Shown here: piece by piece, positions 28,210 to 37,543 of the stretch
Layout: every line of letters begins with the position of its first letter
Numbering within the stretch: position 1 is the first letter of the stretch
NCBI GenBank assembly: GCA_003153475.1
Contig: PLYT01000037.1
Location: forward strand, 1 to 39,326
DNA: 39,326 nt
Direction of reading: 5' to 3'
Origin: Betaproteobacteria bacterium
Lineage (GTDB): Bacteria > Pseudomonadota > Gammaproteobacteria > Burkholderiales > Casimicrobiaceae
Notes under the pieces: model-generated
Seen by the model: only the letters and a program-made list of their open reading frames with translations
The model's database searches: none
Told to the model about the DNA's origin: nothing
Made by a program: the position numbers and the translations under genes

Positions 28210-28872
28210 ATGGCCAAGCTCTCCGATCTGAAGACCTTGCTGGACAGCGCCGACGGCAAGCCCGCGCGGCCAGCAGTCGCGCGCCCTGCGACCAATTCCG
28301 ATAAGCGTGCGACCGCGAGAGTAGCTCGCGCTGACGCTGACATCGACCTCGAACAGGCATTCGCCGATGTCGCGCCGCTTCCGTCGCGTAATCGAGCGCG
28401 TATCGACAAGGCGCAGCCCGCGCCGACGCCGGCCAAACGCCTGGCCGACGAAGCCGACGCGCTGGCCGCGAGCAAGTTCGGCATCGAGCCGTCGCCTTCG
28501 TCGTGGGAAGTCGGCCAGGAACAGGAAGCGCATCAGACGTTCCTGCGCCCGGGTCTGGGGACCGACGTGCTGGTCCGCCTGCAGCGCGGTCATTGGTCGG
28601 TGCAGGGCGAGCTCGATCTCCACCGCCTGACCAGCGTCGAAGCACGCGACGCGCTCGCCGATTTCCTGTTCGACGCGCGCGGCCGCGGCGTTCGCTGCGT
28701 GCGCGTCATTCATGGCAAGGGGCTGTCGTCGCCGAACCGGGAACCAGTGCTCAAGAACAAGGTGCGGCGCTGGCTGTCGCAGTGGGATGAGGTGCTAGCC
28801 TATTGCGAAGCGCCGCGCCATGGGGGCGGTGGCGGCGCCGTCATCGTCCTGCTCAAGGCCGCGCCCGCCTGA
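28210..28872 (+). CDS. Smr-domain protein (SmrA/SmrB-like nuclease)
   Basis: 220 residues. The first 110 are low-complexity, rich in Ala, Arg and Pro, probably disordered. The last 90 form an Smr domain: ELDLHRLTSVEARDAL with the DLH motif at 136-138, RVIHGKGL with HGKG at 168-171, and GGGGAVIVLLK at the end. E. coli SmrB is an endonuclease that cuts mRNA between collided ribosomes, and SmrA is a DNA nicking enzyme; which role applies here cannot be decided, though the full DLH and HGKG motifs suggest an active enzyme. Good ribosome site GAGG before ATG. Convergent with the amidase gene. Confidence 0.88.
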   Translation: MAKLSDLKTLLDSADGKPARPAVARPATNSDKRATARVARADADIDLEQAFADVAPLPSRNRARIDKAQPAPTPAKRLADEADALAASKFGIEPSPSSWEVGQEQEAHQTFLRPGLGTDVLVRLQRGHWSVQGELDLHRLTSVEARDALADFLFDARGRGVRCVRVIHGKGLSSPNREPVLKNKVRRWLSQWDEVLAYCEAPRHGGGGGAVIVLLKAAPA

Positions 28873-28874
28873 TC

Positions 28875-28890
28875 ACCGGCGAGCGCCGGT
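28875..28890. terminator. Hairpin between convergent Smr and amidase genes
   Basis: ACCGGC-GAGC-GCCGGT, a perfect 6-bp stem with a 4-nt loop, fills the 17-bp gap between the two stop codons and reaches one base into the amidase stop. No T-run on either side. Confidence 0.45.
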
Positions 28891-29711
28891 CAGGCCAAAC
28901 GGCGATGCGACAAGGCCGGCAACTCCCGCCTGACTCTGGCGATCTGTGCGTCGTCGATATCTCCGACGATGACGCCTTCGCCGTCGGCTAATTCGGCCAC
29001 GATCACACCCCACGGATCGATCAGCACGCTGTGCCCGTAGGTGCGGCGGCCGTTCGCGTGCGTGCCTCCCTGCGCGGCGGCGAGCACGTAGCACTGGTTC
29101 TCGATCGCGCGCGCCTTGAGCAGCACGTGCCAGTGCGCGGCGCCGGTCACCGCGGTAAACGCCGAGGGCACGACGATCAGCGAGACGTCGCGGTAGCCGC
29201 GATAGAGCTCGGGAAAGCGAAGGTCGTAGCAGACCGACAGGCCGACGCGACCGCAAGGGGAATCGAAGCTGACGCCCGAGAGTCCCGGCTCGATCGTCTT
29301 CGCCTCGTCGTATTGCTCGCTGCCCTGGCTGAACGCGAACAGGTGGATCTTGTCGTAGCGCGCAATCCGTCGTCCCTGCGGATCGAAGACCAGCGAAGCG
29401 CTGCGTACCCGCGTCGGGTCAGCGATGGCAATCGGCACCGTGCCGCCGATCAGCCACACGCGCTGCTCGCGTGCCACACGCGAGAGAAAATCCTGCTGCG
29501 GACCGTGGCTGTCGACTTCGCGCGCATCCACCTTGTCGGTGGCGCGCTCGCCGAAGATGCCGAAGTATTCGGGCAGCAGGACCAGCGAGGCACCCTGTGC
29601 GGCCGCGGCGGCGATCAGCGGCTCGACTGCGGCCAGATTCGCCCTGACGTCGCCGCCCGAGACCATCTGCACCGCCGCCACTCGCATCTTGCTGTTCTTC
29701 GCCGCCGTCAT
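28890..29711 (-). CDS. Nitrilase-superfamily amidase (Nit2-like)
   Basis: Carbon-nitrogen hydrolase of 273 residues. The catalytic Glu-Lys-Cys triad is visible: Glu48 (LLPEYF), Lys121 (YDKIHLF) and Cys161 (SVCYDLRFPELY). The class is closest to Nit1/Nit2-type enzymes, which hydrolyse deaminated glutathione or omega-amides and so act in metabolite repair; a precise substrate is not readable. ATG at 29709-29711 overlaps the yhdP stop as ATGA; a second Met at residue 9 is a possible start. The pairing with yhdP is known in other proteobacteria, but the connection is unexplained. tldD, which can follow it elsewhere, lies about 9 kb away here. Confidence 0.9.
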   Translation of the reverse strand: MTAAKNSKMRVAAVQMVSGGDVRANLAAVEPLIAAAAAQGASLVLLPEYFGIFGERATDKVDAREVDSHGPQQDFLSRVAREQRVWLIGGTVPIAIADPTRVRSASLVFDPQGRRIARYDKIHLFAFSQGSEQYDEAKTIEPGLSGVSFDSPCGRVGLSVCYDLRFPELYRGYRDVSLIVVPSAFTAVTGAAHWHVLLKARAIENQCYVLAAAQGGTHANGRRTYGHSVLIDPWGVIVAELADGEGVIVGDIDDAQIARVRRELPALSHRRLA

Positions 29712-32700
29712 TGCGGTGTCCTCTCCGGCTTGCCTGTGGCGGCTGCCGCCGGCCCGGGGAATCGTCCTTCGCGCTCGACGACCGGGTCTGACCAGCTGCC
29801 GGTCACCGCATAACCGAAGGAAAACATCTGCTCGATCGGATCCTGCATCGCCTTCTGCGCGAGCAGCGAACCCGCGGCAACCGCCGCACCGATAACCGGA
29901 TTGGCCAGCAGCAGCGCGGCCGCGCCGACCGATACGCCGGCGGACAACGTCGGCTGCACGTGTACGGTGAGGCGCTGGGTCTCGCGCGCGATGTCGGCCT
30001 CTCCCTGGATCGCCACGCGTGCCGACGGCCCGATGATCTTGAGATCGTCGCTTTTCATCACCCCGTTCTGGATGCGCACGTCGCCGGTGATTTCGTCGAA
30101 GGCAAAGCCCTCGGCGAACAGGTCCTGAAAATCGAAGTTCAGCCGCCGCTTCAACGCCTGCAGCGAAAGCACGCCCAGCAGCTTGCCCAGGCCGGGATCG
30201 AGCTTGGTGAACTGACCGCGCCCGGTGTCGACGCGAAGCGTGCCGTTGAGCGTCGGATAATCGAAGTCCTGCGGCCCACCCGCCCACGATACCTGGCCGC
30301 GTATCCGGGTCGGGGCCCCGCGGACGGCATCCGGCAACGCGTAGCGCGCCAGGTACCGGCCCGCATCGTGCACGTCGAGGTCGGTGTCCAGCGTCGTCTG
30401 CTCGTTACGCGCGCCGCCGCGCCACCAGCCGTTGGCGTCGAGCCGTCCGTCTTCGTTGGTGAGGCGCAGGCTGTCGATTCGCCAGTCGGCTCCGATCGGC
30501 TGCGCCTTCAATTCGAGGCGCCCCAGGTCGCGATCCTTCAGGCGCAAGGTCTCTGCGGACAGATCGATCTCCGGCCAGCCGTTGACCTCCGAAGCGGAAG
30601 TCGCTGCCGTCGTCGTCGCATGCGCAGCCGCCGCGGTCGGCGGCGTCAGTCGTTGCAGGCGTGCGACGATGCGGCCGTTCGGCCGGGCGGGCGCCGCGGG
30701 CTCCCAGCGCGCCATGCCTTCGAGCTCGCGCCCGCGCAGGTCGAGCTGCCAATCGCTGCCGCCGCGACTCGCTATAAGGCGCAGCTCATTGAGCCGCCGG
30801 CCGAAAACATCGAGCGCACCGACGGTGATCTCGGCGCCGGACAGCGGCAGCGGACCGGTATCGACGCTGGCATCGACTTGCTCGCGCAGTGCAAGCCAGC
30901 CGTCGAGATCGAGTTGATCGACGTCGCCACGAATCCATAGACCTCGGCGATCCGGCGCACCGGTGGCCTTGCCCAGCGCGAGGAATGCACGCTCGGCTAC
31001 GGGACCGGCGGCGGTCAGCCGCCGCTGTACCGTCATCCTGCCGACCCGCCCATAGGTGAATTGCAGCAGATCGCTGGCGGCTTCGGTCTGGCGGCGCTCG
31101 ATGCGAAGCGGCATGGCATCGCCCTGCGACTTGGCGGCGGGGACAGGCAAATCGACCGCGACGCCCTTGAGACTGGAATCCAGCGTCCAGTTCGAGCGGT
31201 CCGATGCAACATTGAGCGCGAGCTGCCAGTCGGTGGTACCGGTAAACCGCGCGGCCAGAGTTTGCTTCGGGTATTCGGCGCGCAGCAAGCCGAGGTCGGC
31301 GCTGCCCTGCGCGTCCACCCGCATGCCGCCGACGGCGCCCGACACCGTCAACCGTGCCGGGCCTCCGAGAATCTCGGCCGTCAGCGCGGTGCTGTGGATC
31401 TCGCGCCGCGTAAAGGCGAGCTTGCCATTGAGCTGGCTCAGCCCGGGAATGCCGCCGGCGAACCGGAGTCGATTGTCCAAAAACGCGAATTCACCGCCGA
31501 TCTGGTCGCCGTCGTGATTGCCGATCGGCAGCTCCAGTTTCAGCGCGAGCTTGCCGTCGCCGCTTCCTTCGGCGCCGCGCGTCGTATGATCCAGCCAGTC
31601 GTCGACCGGGCTTTCGGCGATGAAGCGCAGGAAATCCGCGACTGGACCGGTGGCTTCGCCATCGATGCGCAACACCGGGTGTGCGATGCGCGTATCGGCG
31701 ATCTCGACCCTGGTGCGGCTGATCACGACATTGAACGCGCGACCGTTGCGGCCATCGACGCTGATGCGGGGCCCATCGAGCTTCACTTCGCCGTCCAGGC
31801 CGACCAGCCGAGGCCAATGCGTCGCGTAGTCCAAGGTCACGCCCTGCGCCTTCGCCGTCGCCGTGAACTGGCCTTTCTTGGCATCGGCGAACGGGAAATC
31901 GGCGAGGTTGCCCGTCACCTTGAGACGCACATCGCTCGAGCCGCCCGCAACCAGGCTGGTGCGCAACCACTCGCGTACGCCGGCCCCTGCGGCGAGAGGC
32001 ACGTAGCGGTAGAGCTGTGCTGCGTCGACGCGAGTGAATTGCGCGCTGGCGTCGATCGCCCCCGGTCCATCGCCGATCGTCCGGTATTCGCCGTTGACGA
32101 CGCCTGCCGCATCGGCGTTGGCGAGCGTCAGCTGCTCGATCTGGACGGCATAGCCGTCGGGGACTTTGCGCCAGCGCAGTTGGCCCTGCGCAGTGTCTAG
32201 TGCCAATGTCTGCGCGAACAGCTGCGGCCAGTGCACGGCAAGGGCGCGGCTATTCAACTTTATCGCTCCGTCGCGCTCGGTTGCCGCGATGTTGCCCGAG
32301 AGTCCGACAAAGCCGGGCGTCTCGCCCTGGGCCGCAAATCCCAGATCGGCGAAGTTGGCGGACGCATTGAATGCGCCGGGTGCCGCGATATCGCCCGTCC
32401 AGTGCAGCACCGCCGCTTCGAGCGTTCCCCGCAGCGCGAAGCGCGTGAGGTCGTCCCGCCAACGCGTCGGCAGCGGCAGATAGGGGCCCAGCTGCCGCAA
32501 CGGCGCGAGCGCGATGCGATTGAACGACGCGTTCCCGTCGATCGGTCGCCCGGCGTCGTAGTGCATCGTCACCTGAAAATCCGTGGGTGCGAAACCCGGC
32601 TCGCCCGGTGCGGCGAACGCAAGCTGGCGCGCGAAAATTTCGCGCCGCGCAGGATCATCGTGCCAGCCGATACGGCCCTCCAGCCTGTCCAGCGAAAGCT

Positions 32701-33616
32701 GCGGCAAATCGCCGGCAAGGTTGCCCTCGACGTCGCGCAGGACGATGTCGGCAACGATATCGTGCGGTTCTCCGTTCGCAACTTCGAGCCACATACGAAA
32801 GGCGCCCTTGCCGTTGCTGATCGGCAGACTCGGCGGCAGCCATGCGCGCCAGGCACCGACATCGGCATAGTCGAGTCGCGCGTAGAAGTGTCCCGATGCC
32901 GCACGCCAGTCCGACAAAGAGCCGCTGGTGAAATCGCCGCGCACATCGAGTGGTGCGGCCAGGCCGATGGGCGGCGCGCCGGTCAGGCCGAAGCGATGGC
33001 GGCCGGCGCGGTTCTCCAGGCGCAGGACGACGTGCTCGAGGCTCAGTTGCGGCGCGCCGCGCAGCTCATCCCGCCAGGCGATGAACGCATCCCGTATCAC
33101 GATGCGCGGCTGGCGCAGCACCCAGTCGACGATGCCCTGCTCGCCGGTCTTCTCCGCGAGATCCAGCGTCATACCTGCCGCGTGCAGCATGCCCGCGCTA
33201 TCGCGGCGGACGATCAACCGCGGCTGGTCGATCGACAACTGCTTCAGGCGCAACTCAAGGAACAGCAGCGAATCCCAGGCAACGGTAAGCCGCATATCCG
33301 GCAGAGTGACGCTCGCGACATTGGCGCCGGGCTCCATGATGCGCAGATTGCCGATGTCGAGACGCGGGTTCCAGCCGTCCCAGGCGGTGCTGACCGAGCC
33401 GATCTCCACCGGCTGGCCAATCTGCGCCGCGAGCAGACGCGCCACAACTTCAGGATTGCGTTCGATGCGCGGAAAAATGGCAAATCGCACTGCCAGCAGC
33501 AGCAAGCATACGGCGATGAGAACGATCAACGCGACCGCGCGTGCCGAGTGCAGCGTCTTGCGAAGCGAAGTAAGGAAGGACGGGGAGGAACTCGAAGATG
33601 CGCGCGCGAAGGGCAT
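29708..33616 (-). CDS. yhdP: AsmA-like envelope protein YhdP (TIGR02099/DUF3971)
   Basis: Very large inner-membrane-anchored periplasmic protein, 1302 residues from ATG at 33614-33616. One N-terminal transmembrane helix (about 26-48; VALIVLIAVCLLLLAV) is followed by a long repetitive beta-rich region built from AsmA/DUF3971-type modules and an AsmA-like C-terminus (about 1130-1290). YhdP, TamB and YdbH are thought to form a bridge moving phospholipids from inner to outer membrane. An upstream ATG at 33676 is possible but would nearly touch the divergent glnE start. The stop overlaps the amidase ATG by 4 bp. Glycine-zipper-like stretch near 1255-1275 (AALLLANPVIGAAVAAGSLL). Confidence 0.92.
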   Translation of the reverse strand: MPFARASSSSSPSFLTSLRKTLHSARAVALIVLIAVCLLLLAVRFAIFPRIERNPEVVARLLAAQIGQPVEIGSVSTAWDGWNPRLDIGNLRIMEPGANVASVTLPDMRLTVAWDSLLFLELRLKQLSIDQPRLIVRRDSAGMLHAAGMTLDLAEKTGEQGIVDWVLRQPRIVIRDAFIAWRDELRGAPQLSLEHVVLRLENRAGRHRFGLTGAPPIGLAAPLDVRGDFTSGSLSDWRAASGHFYARLDYADVGAWRAWLPPSLPISNGKGAFRMWLEVANGEPHDIVADIVLRDVEGNLAGDLPQLSLDRLEGRIGWHDDPARREIFARQLAFAAPGEPGFAPTDFQVTMHYDAGRPIDGNASFNRIALAPLRQLGPYLPLPTRWRDDLTRFALRGTLEAAVLHWTGDIAAPGAFNASANFADLGFAAQGETPGFVGLSGNIAATERDGAIKLNSRALAVHWPQLFAQTLALDTAQGQLRWRKVPDGYAVQIEQLTLANADAAGVVNGEYRTIGDGPGAIDASAQFTRVDAAQLYRYVPLAAGAGVREWLRTSLVAGGSSDVRLKVTGNLADFPFADAKKGQFTATAKAQGVTLDYATHWPRLVGLDGEVKLDGPRISVDGRNGRAFNVVISRTRVEIADTRIAHPVLRIDGEATGPVADFLRFIAESPVDDWLDHTTRGAEGSGDGKLALKLELPIGNHDGDQIGGEFAFLDNRLRFAGGIPGLSQLNGKLAFTRREIHSTALTAEILGGPARLTVSGAVGGMRVDAQGSADLGLLRAEYPKQTLAARFTGTTDWQLALNVASDRSNWTLDSSLKGVAVDLPVPAAKSQGDAMPLRIERRQTEAASDLLQFTYGRVGRMTVQRRLTAAGPVAERAFLALGKATGAPDRRGLWIRGDVDQLDLDGWLALREQVDASVDTGPLPLSGAEITVGALDVFGRRLNELRLIASRGGSDWQLDLRGRELEGMARWEPAAPARPNGRIVARLQRLTPPTAAAAHATTTAATSASEVNGWPEIDLSAETLRLKDRDLGRLELKAQPIGADWRIDSLRLTNEDGRLDANGWWRGGARNEQTTLDTDLDVHDAGRYLARYALPDAVRGAPTRIRGQVSWAGGPQDFDYPTLNGTLRVDTGRGQFTKLDPGLGKLLGVLSLQALKRRLNFDFQDLFAEGFAFDEITGDVRIQNGVMKSDDLKIIGPSARVAIQGEADIARETQRLTVHVQPTLSAGVSVGAAALLLANPVIGAAVAAGSLLAQKAMQDPIEQMFSFGYAVTGSWSDPVVEREGRFPGPAAAATGKPERTPQ

Positions 33617-33677
33617 AATAGGTCGTTCTTGCGCGATTTTAATACGGAAAGGGGCGGCCACCGCGTTGGATTCCACG

Positions 33678-36374
33678 ATGGACCTCGCTGGGGCATACGA
33701 GTTCAGCCGCTACGCGCAACGCCTTCGCGTCGCCGACCCCGGTCTGTGCGCCAGCGTCGAGGCCACGCTCGACCGCCCATTCCAGTGGACGGACGGTGAC
33801 CCCGGCGAGCTCGCGCGCGCTTCCGATCCCGCAATGCTGGCGGTCGCACTGCGCCGATTGCGCTGCCGGGTCTACCTCCATGTCCTGCTGCGCGACTTGA
33901 CCGGACGCGCGGACTTGAGCGAAGTCTGCACGACGATGACGCGACTGGCCGAGAACGCGATCGCGGCGGCAGTCGACGCGCATTCGACCTGGCTCGCCGC
34001 GATCCACGGCGAGCCGCTCGGTGTCGACAGCGCCGCGCCGGAACAGTTGATCGTCGTCGCGATGGGCAAGCTCGGCGGCGGCGAGCTCAACGTCTCGTCC
34101 GACGTCGATCTCGTGTTCGTCTATCCGGAGGACGGCGACACGCGCGGGCCGAAGGTTCTGGCGAACCAGGATTTTTTCGACCGCCTTGGCCGTCGCGTCG
34201 TCGCCGCATTGGCCGAGCCCTCGCCCGAAGGCTATGTATTCCGCACCGATGTGCGCCTGCGACCCTACGGCGACGCCGGTCCGCTGGCGGTGTCGTTCGC
34301 TGCGCTCGAGCAGTACCTGATCGCGCAGGGGCGGACCTGGGAGCGCTACGCGTGGCTCAAGGCGCGCGCCCTGACCGGCGCGCGCAGCGCCGAGCTGGAG
34401 CGGATGGTCGCACCCTTCGTCTACCGGAAATATCTGGACTACGACGCGTATGAGGGCTTGCGCGACGTGCACCGCCAGATTCGCGAACAGGGCAGGCGCC
34501 GCGACTACGCGGGAAACATCAAGCTCGGGCCCGGCGGCATTCGCGAAATCGAATTCATCGTCCAGGCGCTGCAATTGGTGCGCGGCGGCCGCGAACCCGC
34601 GCTTCGCGGCCGCGGCACCTTGCCGGCGCTTGCCGCGCTGCGCGTCCGCGGGCTGCTGCCGGCCGCGGCGGCGGACGAGCTTTTCGACGCTTATCGGTTC
34701 CTGCGCCAGGTAGAGCACCGGTTGCAGTATCGCGACGACGCCCAAACGCACGACCTCCCACAGGATGACGCCGAGCGCGCGGCACTGGCCGCGTCGATGT
34801 CGTGCGCCGATACACCTGCCTTCAATCGACTGCTGGATCGGCATCGCAACAATGTCGACCGCCACTTCGACGCGCTTTTCTCCACCGCCGAGGGCGGGGC
34901 CGAACGCGATCCGTTCGCCGTCGTCTGGATCGCTCCTGCGCCCGAAGATGCTCATCTGGCCGTGCTGGACGCCGCCGGGTACGACGATCCGCGCGCGCTG
35001 ATCGTCGAGCTCGCGCGCGTCCGGCAAAGTCCGCGCTACCTGCAATTGCCGGCGACTTCTCGGGCGCGCTTCGATGCGCTGGTGCCGCAGCTGCTGCGCG
35101 TTGCAGCGGCGACCTCGGCACCACAGGCGGTGTTCGCGCGCCTGCTCGCGCTGCTCGAGACGATCAGCCGGCGCAGCGCCTATCTCGCCCTGCTGGTCGA
35201 GCATCCGCCGGTGCTGCCGCGGCTCGCGCAGCTGATGGGTGCGAGCTCCTGGGCTGCCGGATACCTGATGCGGCATCCGATGCTGCTGGACGAGTTGCTC
35301 GACAGCCGCGCGCTATTGGCCGAAGCCGATTGGCAAGCGTGGCGCAGCGAGCTCGATGCGCAGCTTGCCGCGCATCCGGGCGATGCCGAGCGGCAGATGG
35401 ACGCGCTGAGGCACTTTCAGCACGCGCAGGTCTTCCGCTTGCTCGCGCAGGACTTGGCCGGACTGCTTTCGGTCGAGCGGCTGGCCGACCATCTGTCGAT
35501 GCTTGCCGATATCGTGCTGGCCGCCGCACTCGAGCGCTGCTGGGTCCAGATGGAGGGGGCCGGCGCGAGCGCGCCGAAGTTTGCGATCATCGGCTACGGC
35601 AAGCTGGGCGGAAAGGAGTTGGGCTATGCATCGGACCTTGACCTCGTGTTCCTGTACGACGACCCGGCGGAAGGCGCGCCACAGGCCTATGCGCGCCTGG
35701 CGCACCGCCTGACGACATGGCTGACCACCACGACCGCGGCGGGACGCTTGTACGACACCGACCTGCGGCTGCGCCCCGACGGCGCGAGCGGCCTGCCGGT
35801 GTCGAGTCTGGCCGCGTTTCGCAACTACCAGCGCAACACGGCCTGGACCTGGGAGCACCAGGCGCTGACCCGGGCACGCTACGTCGCCGGAGACGCCCGT
35901 ATCGGCGCAGCTTTCGAGGCCGAGCGCCAGGCGGTGCTGCGCCTGCCGCGCGACCCGTCCAAGCTTCGCGCGGATATCGTCGCCATGCGCGCCAGGATGC
36001 AGGCGGCACATCCGAATCGGACTGAGCTTTTCGACATCAAGCACGATCCGGGCGGCATGGTCGACGTCGAGTTCGCCGTGCAGTTCCTGGTGCTGGCGCA
36101 TAGCAACGCGCATCTGGAAATGACGCGTAACGCGGGAAACATCGCGTTGCTTGCGCTTGCTGCCAGCCTCGCGCTGCTGCCCGCCGACCTCGCGTCCACT
36201 GTCGCCGATACCTATCGCGAATACCGTCGACTGCAGCACCAGGTTCGCTTGCAGGGCGCCGCCGAGGCGCGCGTCGAGGCTCTGCCGCAGGCGGCCCGTC
36301 GCGCGGCCGTTGCAGCGCTTTGGCGTGAAGTATTCGGGGCGCCCAGGCCGGAACAGGACGGTGAAATCGGCTAA
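33678..36374 (+). CDS. glnE: Bifunctional glutamine synthetase adenylyltransferase/adenylyl-removing enzyme
   Basis: Adds and removes AMP on glutamine synthetase in response to PII and glutamine. 898 residues. Two nucleotidyltransferase domains are seen: N-terminal with AMGKLGGGELNVSSDVDL at about 128-145 and C-terminal with GYGKLGGKELGYASDLDL near 640, each with the G-S and D-x-D metal-binding motif. A helical linker joins them, and each half has its own regulatory helical domain. ATG at 33678 is listed; a TTG 12 bp upstream is nearer to GGAAAGGGG and cannot be excluded. Divergent from yhdP. A -10 element for ilvE overlaps its stop codon. Confidence 0.95.
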   Translation: MDLAGAYEFSRYAQRLRVADPGLCASVEATLDRPFQWTDGDPGELARASDPAMLAVALRRLRCRVYLHVLLRDLTGRADLSEVCTTMTRLAENAIAAAVDAHSTWLAAIHGEPLGVDSAAPEQLIVVAMGKLGGGELNVSSDVDLVFVYPEDGDTRGPKVLANQDFFDRLGRRVVAALAEPSPEGYVFRTDVRLRPYGDAGPLAVSFAALEQYLIAQGRTWERYAWLKARALTGARSAELERMVAPFVYRKYLDYDAYEGLRDVHRQIREQGRRRDYAGNIKLGPGGIREIEFIVQALQLVRGGREPALRGRGTLPALAALRVRGLLPAAAADELFDAYRFLRQVEHRLQYRDDAQTHDLPQDDAERAALAASMSCADTPAFNRLLDRHRNNVDRHFDALFSTAEGGAERDPFAVVWIAPAPEDAHLAVLDAAGYDDPRALIVELARVRQSPRYLQLPATSRARFDALVPQLLRVAAATSAPQAVFARLLALLETISRRSAYLALLVEHPPVLPRLAQLMGASSWAAGYLMRHPMLLDELLDSRALLAEADWQAWRSELDAQLAAHPGDAERQMDALRHFQHAQVFRLLAQDLAGLLSVERLADHLSMLADIVLAAALERCWVQMEGAGASAPKFAIIGYGKLGGKELGYASDLDLVFLYDDPAEGAPQAYARLAHRLTTWLTTTTAAGRLYDTDLRLRPDGASGLPVSSLAAFRNYQRNTAWTWEHQALTRARYVAGDARIGAAFEAERQAVLRLPRDPSKLRADIVAMRARMQAAHPNRTELFDIKHDPGGMVDVEFAVQFLVLAHSNAHLEMTRNAGNIALLALAASLALLPADLASTVADTYREYRRLQHQVRLQGAAEARVEALPQAARRAAVAALWREVFGAPRPEQDGEIG

Positions 36375-36377
36375 AAT
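36372..36377 (+). promoter_or_regulatory. -10 element of ilvE
   Basis: TAAAAT begins with the TAA stop of glnE. Predicted start near 36384; leader of about 21 nt carries GGAG (36392-36395) before the ATG at 36405. -35 is weak (GGAACA at 36350-36355). Confidence 0.5.
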
Positions 36378-36404
36378 GCCCGTTTGGCCGGGTGGAGTTG
36401 CAGG

Positions 36405-37325
36405 ATGTCGATGTCGGATCGTGACGGATTCATCTGGTACGACGGCAAGCTGGTGCCGTGGCGCGAGGCGACGACCCACGTGCTCACGCACTCGTTGCAT
36501 TACGGCCTCTCGGTGTTCGAGGGGGTACGCGCGTACCCTACCGCCGACGGGCCGGCGATCTTCAAGCTGGCCGAGCACACCGAAAGGTGGTTGAACTCGG
36601 GACGCATTTACCTGATGCAGATTCCCTATGCCAAGGACGTGCTGATGGCGGCGCAGCGCGAAGTCGTCCGCGCCAACAAGCTCGATTCGTGTTACCTGCG
36701 GCCGATCGCGTTCTACGGCTCGGAAAAGATGGGGGTGTCGCCGAAAGGCGCCAAGGTCCACGTTGCAATCGCCGCGTGGCCGTGGGGCGCCTACCTCGGC
36801 CCCGAAGCGCTGGACAAGGGCATTCGCGTCAAGACCTCGTCGTTCGCCCGGCATCACATCAATGTGACGATGGCTCGGGCCAAGTTTGCCGGCACGTATG
36901 CCAATTCGATTCTGGCCAATCAGGAAGCGACGATGGACGGCTACGACGAGGCCCTGCTGCTCGACGTCGACGGCTTCGTCGCCGAAGGCTCGGGCGAGAA
37001 TGTGTTCATCGTCAAGAACGGACGGCTCTACGAGCCGGAGTTGACCTCGGCGCTGATCGGCATCACCCGCGATTCGGTGATCACGCTGGCGCGAGACCTG
37101 GGGCTCGAAGTGAGCGCCAAGCGCCTGACGCGCGACGACCTCTATATCGCCGATGAGGCATTCTTCACCGGCACCGCCGCCGAGGTGACGCCGATTCGCG
37201 AGCTCGACAATCGCACCATCGGGTCAGGCCAGTGCGGACCGATCACCCGGAAGCTGCAGGGATTGTTCTTCGATGCCGTGCACGGCAAGAACGCCAAGTA
37301 CCGGTCCTGGCTCACGCTTGTCTGA
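36405..37325 (+). CDS. ilvE: Branched-chain amino acid aminotransferase
   Basis: PLP-dependent class IV transaminase making Leu, Ile and Val from their keto acids with glutamate. 306 residues from ATG at 36405. The N-terminal HYGLSVFEGVRAY motif, the PLP lysine Lys160 (MARAKFAGTYANS, same position as in E. coli), the glutamate in EGSGENVFIV, and GTAAEVTPI for phosphate binding are all present. ATG at 36405 follows GGAG by 9 nt; a second ATG at 36411 and an upstream TTG at 36384 are less likely. Next to glnE and the CHCC zinc-finger gene. Confidence 0.95.
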   Translation: MSMSDRDGFIWYDGKLVPWREATTHVLTHSLHYGLSVFEGVRAYPTADGPAIFKLAEHTERWLNSGRIYLMQIPYAKDVLMAAQREVVRANKLDSCYLRPIAFYGSEKMGVSPKGAKVHVAIAAWPWGAYLGPEALDKGIRVKTSSFARHHINVTMARAKFAGTYANSILANQEATMDGYDEALLLDVDGFVAEGSGENVFIVKNGRLYEPELTSALIGITRDSVITLARDLGLEVSAKRLTRDDLYIADEAFFTGTAAEVTPIRELDNRTIGSGQCGPITRKLQGLFFDAVHGKNAKYRSWLTLV

Positions 37326-37334
37326 CGGCGTCCG

Positions 37335-37532
37335 ATGAACGTGACGACTCCGACCCAGGCCGCCGTCGACGTGACGCCGGCAGACCTGCCGCTGTATTGT
37401 CCGAACCCGGCGATGCCGCTGTGGTCGAGCCATCCGCGCGTCTTTCTCGACGTTGCCGCTACCGGCGAGGCGATGTGTCCGTATTGCGGCACGCGGTACC
37501 ACATGAAGGGCGCGCCGCACCCCGGACACTGA
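37335..37532 (+). CDS. CHCC zinc-finger protein
   Basis: 65 residues. Zinc ligands of the CHCC type are visible: Cys22 (LYCPNP), His33 (SSHPRVFLD), Cys48 and Cys51 (MCPYCGTRY). This matches the zf-CHCC domain found alone in bacteria and as mitochondrial complex I subunit NDUFS6, where it binds zinc during late assembly. Bacterial function is not established. Starts 10 bp after ilvE, with no strong ribosome site, and is followed by a large hairpin before waaF. The ilvE-CHCC-waaF order is one I associate with betaproteobacteria. Confidence 0.88.
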   Translation: MNVTTPTQAAVDVTPADLPLYCPNPAMPLWSSHPRVFLDVAATGEAMCPYCGTRYHMKGAPHPGH

Positions 37533-37543
37533 CGAGGGTTCAT

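Noticed and set aside
33639..36857. Two open frames of more than 500 codons on minus opposite glnE and ilvE
   Set aside because: Antisense shadows of glnE and ilvE; no family features and no ribosome site.
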